Below are positions 6,827-13,483 of a stretch of 13,483 nt of DNA, piece after piece; positions within the stretch are counted from its first letter, which is position 1, and each line of letters begins with the position of its first letter. The notes beneath the pieces are model-generated. The model was not told the DNA's origin. It saw only the letters and a program-made list of their open reading frames with translations, and did no database searches. The translations under genes and the position numbers were made by a program. The DNA is from Pseudomonadota bacterium (lineage in GTDB: Bacteria > Pseudomonadota > Gammaproteobacteria > Burkholderiales > Burkholderiaceae_C): contig JAEZEB010000084.1 in assembly GCA_023438115.1 (NCBI GenBank), positions 1 through 13,483 of the forward strand, read 5' to 3'.

Positions 6827-7961
6827 CCCCCCCGAAGCGGCCTTCGGCCGCCTCCCCCCGGAGGGGGGCGCGGTCAGCGGCCCGGCAAAGCCGGTTCCGC
6901 GACCGCCCGCGAAGGGAGAGCCGGCCGCGGCGTGGGTGCACGTCTCGCCCGCGCGCCGCGCCTGGCGGCGCTTCCGCAAGAACCGGCTCGGCTTCTGGAG
7001 CCTGGTGCTCTTCGCCACGCTGGTGGTGCTGAGCCTGTTCGCGGAAGTGCTGTCCAACGACAAGCCGCTGGTGGTGCGCTACGAGGGCGCGTTCTACTTC
7101 CCGCTGGTGAACAGCTATCCGGAGACCACCTTCGGCGGCGACTTCCTCACCGAGACCGACTACCACGACCCGTTCATCAAGGAACAGCTCGCCAAGGGCG
7201 ACAACTGGGCGGTGTATCCGCTCAACTCCTATGGCCCGAAGACGCTGAACTACTTCGCGAAGGAGCCGAATCCCTCGAAGCCCACGCGCGAGAACCTGCT
7301 GGGCACCGACGACCGCGGCCGCGACATGCTGGCGCAGCTGATCTACGGTTTCCGCCTGAGCGTGCTGTTCGCGCTGGCGCTCACGGCCATCGGCGTGGTG
7401 ATCGGCGTGGTGACGGGCGCGATCCAGGGTTTCTTCGCCGGCCGCACCGACCTGGCCTTCCAGCGCTTCATCGAGATCTGGGACTCGATGCCGGAGCTGT
7501 ACCTGCTGATCATCTTCAGCGCCATCTTCGCCCCCAGCGTGGCGCTGCTGCTGATCCTGCTGTCGCTCTTCGGGTGGATGGGCCTGTCGCAGTACGTGCG
7601 CGCCGAGTTCCTGCGCAACCGGCAGATGGACTACGTGCGCGCCGCCAGGGCGCTGGGCGTGGGCAACGGCCGGATCATGTGGAAGCACATCCTGCCCAAC
7701 AGCATGACCCCGGTGATCACCTTCCTGCCGTTCCGCATGAGCGCGTCCATCCTGGCGCTGACCTCGCTGGACTTCCTGGGCCTGGGCGTGCCGCCGGGAA
7801 CGCCATCCCTGGGCGAGCTGCTGAGCCAGGGCAAGAACAACATCGACGCCTGGTGGATCTCGCTGTCGACCTTCGCCGTCCTGGTCATGACGCTGCTGCT
7901 GCTGACCTTCATGGGCGACGCGCTGCGGGACGCGCTGGACCCGAGAAAGGCCGACGCTTGA
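6810..7961 (+). CDS. yejE: Peptide ABC transporter inner-membrane permease YejE
   Basis: This is the second permease subunit of the Yej importer (OppC/DppC type). The membrane part begins near residue 61 with GFWSLVLFATLVVLSLF, preceded by the conserved basic stretch RRAWRRFRKNRLG. It has a periplasmic region (LSNDKPLVVRYEG through ENLLGTDDRGRD), further helices at about 180-205, 228-254, 300-320 and 350-369, and an EAA loop YVRAARALGV followed by HILPNSMTP (275-301). The ending RDALDPRK is typical. The start is uncertain. GTG 6810 overlaps yejB by 17 bases and has GGTGGA five bases upstream, but its first ~40 residues are encoded by a palindromic repeat and look foreign. GTG 6936 would give 341 residues, which by memory equals E. 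coli YejE and aligns with its N-terminus, but lacks a well-spaced binding site (GGGAG at 6914-6918 is too far). The longer form is listed; the shorter may be real. Confidence 0.93.
   Translation: MSNLTDPPEAAFGRLPPEGGAVSGPAKPVPRPPAKGEPAAAWVHVSPARRAWRRFRKNRLGFWSLVLFATLVVLSLFAEVLSNDKPLVVRYEGAFYFPLVNSYPETTFGGDFLTETDYHDPFIKEQLAKGDNWAVYPLNSYGPKTLNYFAKEPNPSKPTRENLLGTDDRGRDMLAQLIYGFRLSVLFALALTAIGVVIGVVTGAIQGFFAGRTDLAFQRFIEIWDSMPELYLLIIFSAIFAPSVALLLILLSLFGWMGLSQYVRAEFLRNRQMDYVRAARALGVGNGRIMWKHILPNSMTPVITFLPFRMSASILALTSLDFLGLGVPPGTPSLGELLSQGKNNIDAWWISLSTFAVLVMTLLLLTFMGDALRDALDPRKADA
6827..6900 (+). repeat. GC-rich triple-hairpin palindromic repeat at the yejB/yejE junction
   Basis: Directly after the yejB stop codon come three consecutive inverted repeats. 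The first is GCGGCC-TTC-GGCCGC (6837-6851). The second is CCCCCC-GGA-GGGGGG (6854-6868). The third is CCGGC-AAA-GCCGG (6882-6894). Base composition (C and G homopolymers) is unlike the flanking coding DNA. I recall very similar blocks, starting with C runs and GAAGCGGCCTTCGGCCGC and ending in GGCAAAGCCGGTTCCGC, scattered between genes of Comamonadaceae; this is from memory and was not searched. It may act as a transcript-stabilising or REP-like element. It lies inside the longest possible yejE frame and is open in that frame. Confidence 0.75.
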
Positions 7962-7963
7962 CC

Positions 7964-9583
7964 ATGCAGGAACAAAAGGTGCCGCTGCCGCCCTTGCTGG
8001 AGGTGAAGGACCTGCGCGTCGCCTTCGGCGGCAAGGAGGTGGTGCACGGCGTCGATTTCTCGATCGCGCCCGGCGAGAAGCTGGCGCTGGTGGGTGAATC
8101 CGGCTCCGGCAAGACGGTGACGGCCCTCAGCCTCGTTCGGCTGGTGCACAACGCGCGCATCACCGGTTCCGCCCGATTGACCCAGCCGCAGGGCGCCCCG
8201 GTCGAACTGCTGCAGGCGTCCGAGCGCGAGTTGCTGCGCATCCGCGGCGACGACATCGCGATGATCTTCCAGGAGCCGATGACGGCTCTCAACCCGGTCT
8301 ACACGATCGGCGACCAGGTGGCCGAGGTGCTGCAGGTCAAGCAGGGCCTGAGCGCCCGGCAGGCCTGGGATGGCGCGGTCGAGGCGCTGGCCGCCACCGG
8401 CATCCCGGAGCCTGCGCGCCGCGCCGCGAGCTATCCGCACCAGCTCTCCGGCGGGCAGCGCCAGCGCGCCATGATCGCCATGGCGCTCGCCTGCCGGCCG
8501 CGCCTGCTGCTGGCGGACGAGCCGACCACCGCGCTGGACGTCACGCTGCGCGGCCAGATCCTGGACCTGTTGTCGGACCTGCAGCGCCAGAGCGGCATGG
8601 CCGTGCTCATGATCACGCACGACCTGAACCTGGTGCGGCGCTTCGCCGACCGCGTGGCGGTCATGGAAGGCGGCCACCTGGTGGAGGAGGGGCCGGTCGG
8701 CCGCGTCTTCCAGCAGCCGGAACACCCTTACACCCGCAAGCTCATCGAGAGCCGGCCCGCGCGCGACGTGCAGCCGCCGGGGACGGGCGAGGCGCCCGTG
8801 ATGCGCGCGCGCGCCATGCAGGTCAGCTATCCGGTGCCCATCCCGGGCTTCCGCGGCTGGTTCCGCAAAGGCCGCTTCGTCGCCGTGCAGGGCGCCGAGT
8901 TCGAGGTGCCGCCCGGCGGCACGCTGGGCATCGTCGGCGAATCCGGCTCGGGCAAGTCCACCATGGCGCTCGCGGCCCTGGGCCTGGTCCCGCACGAGGG
9001 CGAGCTGTCGGTCGTGGGCCAGCAGTGGGGGCCGGACAGCACGCGCAACCGCGGCATCCGGCGGCTGGTGCAGGTGGTGTTCCAGGACCCCTTCTCGTCC
9101 CTCTCGCCGCGGATGACGGTGGAGGAGATCGTCGGCGAGGGCCTGCTGGTGCACGAGCCGGAGCTCGACCTGGACCAGCGGCGCGAGCGCGTGGTCCGCG
9201 TTCTGGAGGAGGTAGGCCTCACCGAAGCGCAGTTCCCGGGCCTGCTGGGGCGCTATCCGCACGAATTCTCGGGCGGGCAGCGCCAGCGCCTGGCGATCGC
9301 GCGGGCCCTGATCGTCCAGCCCCGGCTGCTGGTGCTGGACGAGCCCACCAGCGCCCTGGACGTGACCATCCAGCAGCAGGTCTTGAAATTGCTGCAGCGG
9401 CTGCAACGTGAGAGGGGCCTCGCGTACCTGCTGATCACCCACGACGTGGACGTGATCCGCGCCATGGCCCACGAGGTGCTGGTCATGAAGGACGGCCGGG
9501 TGCTCGAGGCGGGCCCCGTCGACGAGGTCCTCGGCCGGCCGAAGGACCCGTACACGCGAACCCTGGTGGCAGCCGCCGCCTGA
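7964..9583 (+). CDS. yejF: Peptide ABC transporter ATP-binding protein YejF (two nucleotide-binding domains)
   Basis: This cytoplasmic ATPase powers the Yej importer. The 539 residues contain two complete ABC domains fused head to tail, as in E. coli YejF (about 529), so no separate second ATPase gene is needed. Domain 1: Walker A GESGSGKT (44-51), Q-loop Q103, signature LSGGQ (161-165), Walker B LLLADEP (181-187), switch H219. Domain 2: Walker A GESGSGKS (325-332), Q-loop Q374, signature FSGGQ (435-439), Walker B LLVLDEP (455-461), switch H493. All catalytic residues are present, so both ATP sites should be active. Each domain ends with the oligopeptide-transporter tail element HPYTRKL or DPYTRTL. 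The ATG at 7964 lies two bases past the yejE stop (TGACCATG), which favours translational coupling. It is the last gene of the operon. Confidence 0.96.
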   Translation: MQEQKVPLPPLLEVKDLRVAFGGKEVVHGVDFSIAPGEKLALVGESGSGKTVTALSLVRLVHNARITGSARLTQPQGAPVELLQASERELLRIRGDDIAMIFQEPMTALNPVYTIGDQVAEVLQVKQGLSARQAWDGAVEALAATGIPEPARRAASYPHQLSGGQRQRAMIAMALACRPRLLLADEPTTALDVTLRGQILDLLSDLQRQSGMAVLMITHDLNLVRRFADRVAVMEGGHLVEEGPVGRVFQQPEHPYTRKLIESRPARDVQPPGTGEAPVMRARAMQVSYPVPIPGFRGWFRKGRFVAVQGAEFEVPPGGTLGIVGESGSGKSTMALAALGLVPHEGELSVVGQQWGPDSTRNRGIRRLVQVVFQDPFSSLSPRMTVEEIVGEGLLVHEPELDLDQRRERVVRVLEEVGLTEAQFPGLLGRYPHEFSGGQRQRLAIARALIVQPRLLVLDEPTSALDVTIQQQVLKLLQRLQRERGLAYLLITHDVDVIRAMAHEVLVMKDGRVLEAGPVDEVLGRPKDPYTRTLVAAAA

Positions 9584-9608
9584 GCTGCCGGAACCAGCGC
9601 CCCGAACC

Positions 9609-9637
9609 TTGCGAGAAGAGGCTTCGCGCGCTACAAT
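9609..9637 (+). promoter_or_regulatory. Sigma70-type promoter for rimP-nusA-infB
   Basis: TTGCGA (9609-9614) and TACAAT (9632-9637) are separated by exactly 17 bases. They match the -35 consensus at 4 of 6 and the -10 at 5 of 6 positions. They lie in the only sizeable gap between yejF and rimP (9584-9704). Transcription would begin around 9642-9647, just ahead of a terminator hairpin. Confidence 0.7.
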
Positions 9638-9652
9638 ACCGGCTTCACGACC

Positions 9653-9684
9653 AAACGGGCGGGTACCAACCGCCCGTTTTTTTT
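9653..9684 (+). terminator. Intrinsic terminator in the rimP leader (probable attenuator)
   Basis: A perfect 10-bp stem, AAACGGGCGG (9653-9662) with CCGCCCGTTT (9670-9679), closes a 7-base loop GTACCAA and runs into eight T residues (9677-9684). It can end the yej transcript coming from the left. Because it lies downstream of the promoter at 9609-9637 and 20 bases before the rimP start, it must also affect transcription of rimP-nusA-infB, either as an attenuator or as a partial terminator. Confidence 0.88.
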
Positions 9685-9704
9685 GGCTGATCGACTTACC
9701 GAAC

Positions 9705-10277
9705 TTGGCACTACAGGAAATCGTCGCGCAAACCGTGGCCGGACTCGGCTACGAACTGGTGGAGCTGGAACGCTCCGCAGGGGGCACGCTTCGCGTGACG
9801 ATCGACTTCCCGTGGCAGCCGGGGGAGGAGAAGTCCGTGAATGTCGAGGATTGCGAGCGCGTCACGCGCCAACTGCAATACACGCTGGAAGTCGAAGAGG
9901 TCGACTACAAGCGGCTGGAGGTGTCGTCGCCCGGCATCGACCGGCCGCTGCGCTCGGAACGTGACTTCGAGCGCTTCGCCGGCGAGGTCGTCGACATCAC
10001 GCTGAAGGCGCCGATGGGCGCGGCGGCGGCCGGCCAGGTGGCCGCCAACCGCCGCAAGTTCCGCGGCACGCTGGAGAAGGCCGAGGCCGGCTGGCAGCTC
10101 ACCTGGAGCGACGAGCCGGAGGTCAAGCCGGGGCAGAAGCCGGCGCGCAAGAAAAAGGGAGAGCCGTCGTTGCACGTGCTCGGGTTCACGCTGGACGAGA
10201 TCAAGGATGCCCGTCTGGCGCCGATTGTGGATTTCAAGGGGCGCCGACGCGCCGGGGTTCAGGAGCAGGGTTTATGA
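9705..10277 (+). CDS. rimP: Ribosome maturation factor RimP
   Basis: RimP assists assembly of the small ribosomal subunit in the cytoplasm. The core motifs are visible: GLGYELVELE near the N-terminus, ERVTRQL, VSSPGIDRPL (73-82) and FERFAGE leading into the C-terminal SH3-like domain, which ends LAPIVDFKGR. At 190 residues it is longer than E. coli RimP (about 150). The extra length is a linker APMGAAAAGQVAANRRK (102-118) and a Lys-rich loop (134-155), a pattern I recall in Comamonadaceae RimP. The start is a TTG at 9705, chosen because LALQEIVAQTV aligns with the usual MALQ-type N-terminus; no in-frame ATG or good ribosome binding site exists nearby. An in-frame TTG at 9609 is ruled out because it coincides with the promoter and precedes the terminator hairpin. 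The stop overlaps the nusA start as ATGA. Confidence 0.9.
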   Translation: MALQEIVAQTVAGLGYELVELERSAGGTLRVTIDFPWQPGEEKSVNVEDCERVTRQLQYTLEVEEVDYKRLEVSSPGIDRPLRSERDFERFAGEVVDITLKAPMGAAAAGQVAANRRKFRGTLEKAEAGWQLTWSDEPEVKPGQKPARKKKGEPSLHVLGFTLDEIKDARLAPIVDFKGRRRAGVQEQGL

Positions 10278-11776
10278 ATCGCGAACTGTTGATGCTGGTG
10301 GATGCCATCTCGCGCGAGAAGAACGTCGAGCGCGACGTCGTGTTCGGCGCGGTGGAAGCCGCCCTCGCGCAGGCGACCAAGAAGCTGTACCAGGGCGAGG
10401 TGGACATCCGCGTCGCGATCGACCGCGACACCGGCGACTACGAGACCTTCCGCCGCTGGCTGGTGGTGCCCGACACCGCGGGCCTGCAGAACCCCGACGC
10501 CGAGGAACTGCTGATGGACGCGCAGGAACGCGTGCCGGACGTGGAAGAGGGTGAGTACATCGAGGAAGGCGTCGAGTCGCTGCCGATCGGCCGCATCGGC
10601 GCCATGGCTGCCAAGCAGGTGATCCTGCAGAAGATCCGCGACGCGGAGCGCGAGATGCTGCTGAACGACTTCATGTCGCGCGGCGACAAGATCTTCGTGG
10701 GCACCGTCAAGCGCATGGACAAGGGCGACATCATCGTCGAGAGCGGCCGCGTCGAAGGGCGTTTGCGCCGCGGCGAGATGATCCCCAAGGAGAACCTGCG
10801 CAACGGCGACCGCGTGCGGGCCATGATCATGGAGGTGGACCTGACGCTGCGCGGCGCGCCCATCATCCTGTCGCGCTCCGCCCCCGAGTTCATGATCGAG
10901 CTGTTCCGCCAGGAAGTGCCCGAGATCGAGCAGGGCCTGCTGGAGATCAAGAGCTGCGCCCGAGACCCCGGCTCGCGCGCCAAGATCGCCGTGGTCTCGC
11001 ATGACAAGCGCGTCGACCCCATCGGCACTTGCGTGGGCGTGCGCGGCTCGCGCGTCAACGCCGTCACCAACGAACTGGCCGGCGAGCGCGTGGACATCGT
11101 GCTGTGGTCCGAGGACCCGGCGCAGTTCGTGATCGGCGCGCTGGCGCCCGCGAACGTCACGTCGATCGTCGTCGACGAGGAGAAGCACGCCATGGACGTG
11201 GTGGTCGACGAGGAGAACCTCGCCATCGCCATCGGCCGCGGCGGCCAGAACGTGCGGCTCGCCTCCGAGCTCACGGGCTGGAAGATCAACATCATGGACG
11301 CCAACGAGTCGGCGCAGAAGCAGGCCGAGGAGCAGTCCACGCTGCGCGCGTTGTTCATGGAGAAGCTGGACGTCGACGAGGAGATCGCCGACATCCTGAT
11401 CGTCGAGGGTTTCACGAGCCTGGAGGAGGTCGCCTACGTGCCGCTCCAGGAAATGCTCGAGATCGAGTCCTTCGACGAGGACACGGTCAACGAGCTGCGC
11501 GCCCGCGCCAAGGACGCCCTGCTGACGATGGAGATCGCCCGCGAGGAGAGCGTCGAGGAGGTCTCGCAGGACCTGCGCGACCTCGATGGCCTCAATCCCC
11601 AGCTGATCGCCCAGCTCGCCGAGAACGGCGTGCACACCCGCGACGACCTGGCCGACCTGGCCGTCGACGAACTCACGGACATCACTGGCCAGTCCGCGGA
11701 AGAGGCCAGGACCCTGATCATGAAAGCGCGCGAGCACTGGTTCAACCAGCCCGCGGCCGCTTCGGCCCACGAGTGA
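10274..11776 (+). CDS. nusA: Transcription termination/antitermination factor NusA
   Basis: NusA binds RNA polymerase and modulates pausing, intrinsic termination and antitermination. The 500 residues fit the long proteobacterial form (E. coli about 495). Parts in order: polymerase-binding N-terminal domain (1-~130), S1 domain (~135-200, GTVKRMDKGDIIVE), KH1 (~228-290, with IGTCVGVRGSRV), KH2 (~300-345, with AIGRGGQNVRLAS), then two acidic C-terminal repeats, AR1 (~364-418, LDVDEEIADILIVEGF) and AR2 (~438-490, LDGLNPQLIAQLAENG). Both acidic repeats are present, as in E. coli; in that species they mediate contacts with the polymerase alpha subunit and phage N protein. ATG 10274 overlaps the rimP stop by four bases (ATGA), with GGAG at 10262-10265 eight bases upstream, so its translation is probably coupled to rimP. 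infB follows 19 bases after the stop. Confidence 0.98.
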   Translation: MNRELLMLVDAISREKNVERDVVFGAVEAALAQATKKLYQGEVDIRVAIDRDTGDYETFRRWLVVPDTAGLQNPDAEELLMDAQERVPDVEEGEYIEEGVESLPIGRIGAMAAKQVILQKIRDAEREMLLNDFMSRGDKIFVGTVKRMDKGDIIVESGRVEGRLRRGEMIPKENLRNGDRVRAMIMEVDLTLRGAPIILSRSAPEFMIELFRQEVPEIEQGLLEIKSCARDPGSRAKIAVVSHDKRVDPIGTCVGVRGSRVNAVTNELAGERVDIVLWSEDPAQFVIGALAPANVTSIVVDEEKHAMDVVVDEENLAIAIGRGGQNVRLASELTGWKINIMDANESAQKQAEEQSTLRALFMEKLDVDEEIADILIVEGFTSLEEVAYVPLQEMLEIESFDEDTVNELRARAKDALLTMEIAREESVEEVSQDLRDLDGLNPQLIAQLAENGVHTRDDLADLAVDELTDITGQSAEEARTLIMKAREHWFNQPAAASAHE

Positions 11777-11795
11777 TGGGAGGAGCCAAGAACAT

Positions 11796-13483
11796 ATGTC
11801 GAGTACCACCGTCGCCGAGTTCGCCAACGAACTCAAGAAATCGACCGAGACGCTTCTGGAACAGCTGAAGAGCGCCGGCGTGGCCAAGTCCGCGCCCACC
11901 GATTCGCTGACCGAGGCTGACAAGCAGAAGCTGCTGGGCTACCTGCAGGCCAGCCACGGCACGGCCACGCCCGAGCGCAAGAAGATCACCCTGGTGAAGA
12001 AGTCCACCAGCGAGATCAAGCAGGCCGACGCCACCGGCAAGGCGCGCACGATCCAGGTGGAAGTGCGCAAGAAGCGCACCTTCATCAAGCGTGACGAGGG
12101 CGCAGACACCGCCGTGGTCGAAGCGCCCGAGGCCGCCCAGCCGCCGCAGCCCTCCGGTCCGGACGAGGCCGAACTCGCCCGCCGCGAGGAGGAAGCGCGC
12201 CGCCAGGCCGAGCTGATCCGCCGCCAGGAAGAGGAACTCGCCGCCAAGCGCCGCGAGCGCGAGGAAGCGGAAGCCCGCCAGCGCGCCGAGGAAGAGGCGC
12301 GTGCGGCCGCCGAGAAGCTGCGCGAGCAGGAAGCCGAGGCGCGTGCGGAGGCGTATTCCGCTGCCAAGGAAGGCGCGACCGCCGCCAAGGCCGCGGAAGC
12401 CGAAGCCGCCCAGGCCGTCGCCAAGGCGCAGGCCGAGGCGCGCGAGAAGGCCGCCGCCGAAGCGCGCGAAAAGGCCGCCGCGGAATCCAAGGCGCGTGCC
12501 GAAGAAGAAGCTGCGCGCGCCCGCGACCTGCAGGAGCGCCGCCGCAAGGCCGAGGCCGAAGCCGCCGCCATCCGCTCGATGATGGCCCAGCCCAAGAAGG
12601 TGCTGGTGGCCAAGAAGCCGGAAGAAGCCAAGCCCGCCGCCAAGACCGAAGCCGGCAAGCCCGCCGTCAAGGGCACGCTGCACAAGCCGGCAACGGGCGC
12701 CCCGCGCCCGGGCACGGGTGCGCCCGCGCCGTCCGGTCCCGGATCCGGCAAGGAAGTCAAGTCGGCCAAGCTGTCTTCCAGCTGGGCCAACGATCCTTCG
12801 AAGAAGAAGGAGATCAAGACCCGCGGCGACACGTCCGGCGGCGTCGGCCGCAACTCGTGGCGCGGCGGACCGCGCGGCGGCCGCAGGGATCACCGCGACC
12901 GCGACGACCACGCCCAGCAGCAGCCGCAGGAGCAGCGCGTCATCGAGGTGCACGTGCCCGAGACCATCACGGTCGCCGAGCTCGCGCACAAGATGGCCGT
13001 GAAGGCCTCGGAAGTGATCAAGGCGCTCATGAAGATGGGCCAGCTGGTCACGATCAACCAGTCGCTGGACCAGGACACGGCCATGATCGTGGTCGAGGAA
13101 ATGGGCCACAAGGCCGTGACGGCCGCCCTGGACGACCCGGAAGCGTTCACCGAGGAAGAAGTGAACCAGCAGGCCGGCGAGGCGCTCCCGCGCGCCCCGG
13201 TGGTCACCGTCATGGGCCACGTCGACCACGGCAAGACCTCGCTGCTGGACTACATCCGCCGCGCCAAGGTGGCGGCGGGCGAAGCCGGTGGCATCACGCA
13301 GCATATCGGCGCCTACCACGTCGAGACGCCGCGTGGCGTGATCTCTTTCCTGGACACCCCGGGCCACGAGGCGTTCACCGCCATGCGTGCCCGCGGCGCC
13401 CAGGCGACCGACATCGTCATCCTGGTGGTCGCGGCCGACGACGGCGTCATGCCGCAGACCAAGGAAGCCGTGAAGCACGCGAA
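11796..13483 (+). CDS. infB: Translation initiation factor IF-2, N-terminal part (3' end outside window)
   Basis: IF-2 is the GTPase that brings initiator fMet-tRNA to the 30S subunit and promotes subunit joining. About 562 codons are present before the window ends. Parts: an IF2_N domain (residues ~1-50, TVAEFANELKKS), the IF2-associated segment (~64-102, KKITLVKKST then RKKRTFIKR), a long Ala/Glu/Arg-rich charged helix (~120-265), a Pro/Gly/Lys-rich linker, a basic GGVGRNSWRGGPRGGRR patch, a second IF2_N domain (~380-440) and the start of the GTPase domain. Visible GTPase motifs are G1 GHVDHGKT (474-481), GGITQHIG (498-505) and G3 DTPGH (520-524); G4 NKxD lies beyond the edge. ATG 11796 has a strong GGGAGGAG (11778-11785) ten bases upstream. 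A Met-Met pair at 262-263 is in frame but lacks an obvious binding site for a shorter isoform. Confidence 0.98.
   Translation, partial: MSSTTVAEFANELKKSTETLLEQLKSAGVAKSAPTDSLTEADKQKLLGYLQASHGTATPERKKITLVKKSTSEIKQADATGKARTIQVEVRKKRTFIKRDEGADTAVVEAPEAAQPPQPSGPDEAELARREEEARRQAELIRRQEEELAAKRREREEAEARQRAEEEARAAAEKLREQEAEARAEAYSAAKEGATAAKAAEAEAAQAVAKAQAEAREKAAAEAREKAAAESKARAEEEAARARDLQERRRKAEAEAAAIRSMMAQPKKVLVAKKPEEAKPAAKTEAGKPAVKGTLHKPATGAPRPGTGAPAPSGPGSGKEVKSAKLSSSWANDPSKKKEIKTRGDTSGGVGRNSWRGGPRGGRRDHRDRDDHAQQQPQEQRVIEVHVPETITVAELAHKMAVKASEVIKALMKMGQLVTINQSLDQDTAMIVVEEMGHKAVTAALDDPEAFTEEEVNQQAGEALPRAPVVTVMGHVDHGKTSLLDYIRRAKVAAGEAGGITQHIGAYHVETPRGVISFLDTPGHEAFTAMRARGAQATDIVILVVAADDGVMPQTKEAVKHA

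Noticed and set aside
4004..7063. A 1019-codon open frame on the minus strand opposite yejA and yejB
   Set aside because: It is a shadow of the codon bias of yejA, yejB and the start of yejE; no domain or ribosome binding site is visible, and the sense genes are unambiguous.
6932..7963. Upstream extension of the yejF frame through all of yejE
   Set aside because: This frame overlaps yejE out of phase and its translation is low-complexity; ATG 7964 starts directly at the conserved YejF N-terminus.
7631..9472. A 613-codon open frame on the minus strand opposite yejE and yejF
   Set aside because: It mirrors the sense coding bias and interrupts no conserved motif of the two transporter genes; low-complexity His/Arg/Gln content.
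9683..9964. Short plus-strand frame beginning with a TTG in the T tract before rimP
   Set aside because: It is in a different phase from rimP, loses similarity to anything, and starts inside the terminator.
10259..11923. A 554-codon minus-strand frame opposite nusA
   Set aside because: Antisense shadow; the sense strand encodes complete NusA with all domains.
12100..12600. Imperfect tandem repeats of GAGGAAGC/GCCGCCGAAGC-like units
   Set aside because: They are explained by the Ala/Glu/Arg heptad-like coiled region usual in IF2 and not by a separate DNA repeat or CRISPR-type array.
11742..13478. A 578-codon minus-strand frame rich in Gly, Leu, Ala and Arg opposite infB
   Set aside because: It reflects the Ala/Glu/Arg-rich IF2 coiled region read in reverse; repeats such as LGGGL come from codon bias, not from a real glycine-rich protein.

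Overview
This is a GC-rich window of ordinary bacterial chromosome. Gene content, codon use with strong G/C preference at third positions, and protein sequences resembling those I remember from Comamonadaceae point to a betaproteobacterium of the Burkholderiales, perhaps Ramlibacter- or Variovorax-like. The genus is an inference from memory and was not checked by any search.

Layout: (1) Positions 1-713 hold the 3' end of an unidentified gene cut by the window edge, followed closely by a small hypothetical gene (330-713). (2) At 826-3096 lies a complete 756-residue PLP-dependent arginine/lysine/ornithine decarboxylase, closed by a strong symmetrical terminator. (3) On the minus strand, 3169-3951 encodes FabI, the enoyl-ACP reductase of fatty acid synthesis, convergent with the decarboxylase. 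(4) Divergent from fabI, 3989-9583 is a complete peptide ABC importer operon of the YejABEF type: periplasmic binding protein, two permeases and a double ATPase. The four genes are packed with abutting, overlapping or 2-bp junctions. A triple-hairpin GC-rich repeat sits at the yejB/yejE junction and makes the yejE start ambiguous. (5) From about 9609 a new transcription unit begins with a good sigma70-type promoter, followed almost at once by a perfect intrinsic-terminator hairpin. It is followed by rimP, nusA and infB (infB cut by the right edge), the conserved ribosome-maturation/transcription/translation operon.

Functionally the window mixes housekeeping (FabI, RimP, NusA, IF2) with amino-acid/polyamine metabolism (decarboxylase) and peptide uptake (Yej). 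I see no phage, insertion sequence, CRISPR array, tRNA, rRNA, toxin-antitoxin or defence genes, and no gene cluster that looks like an undescribed system. The most interesting points are regulatory: the promoter-proximal terminator ahead of rimP-nusA-infB, which encodes a termination factor and so could be autoregulated, and the repeat that may be translated into the N-terminus of YejE. Many very long open frames on the opposite strand are by-products of GC-rich codon use and are not annotated.
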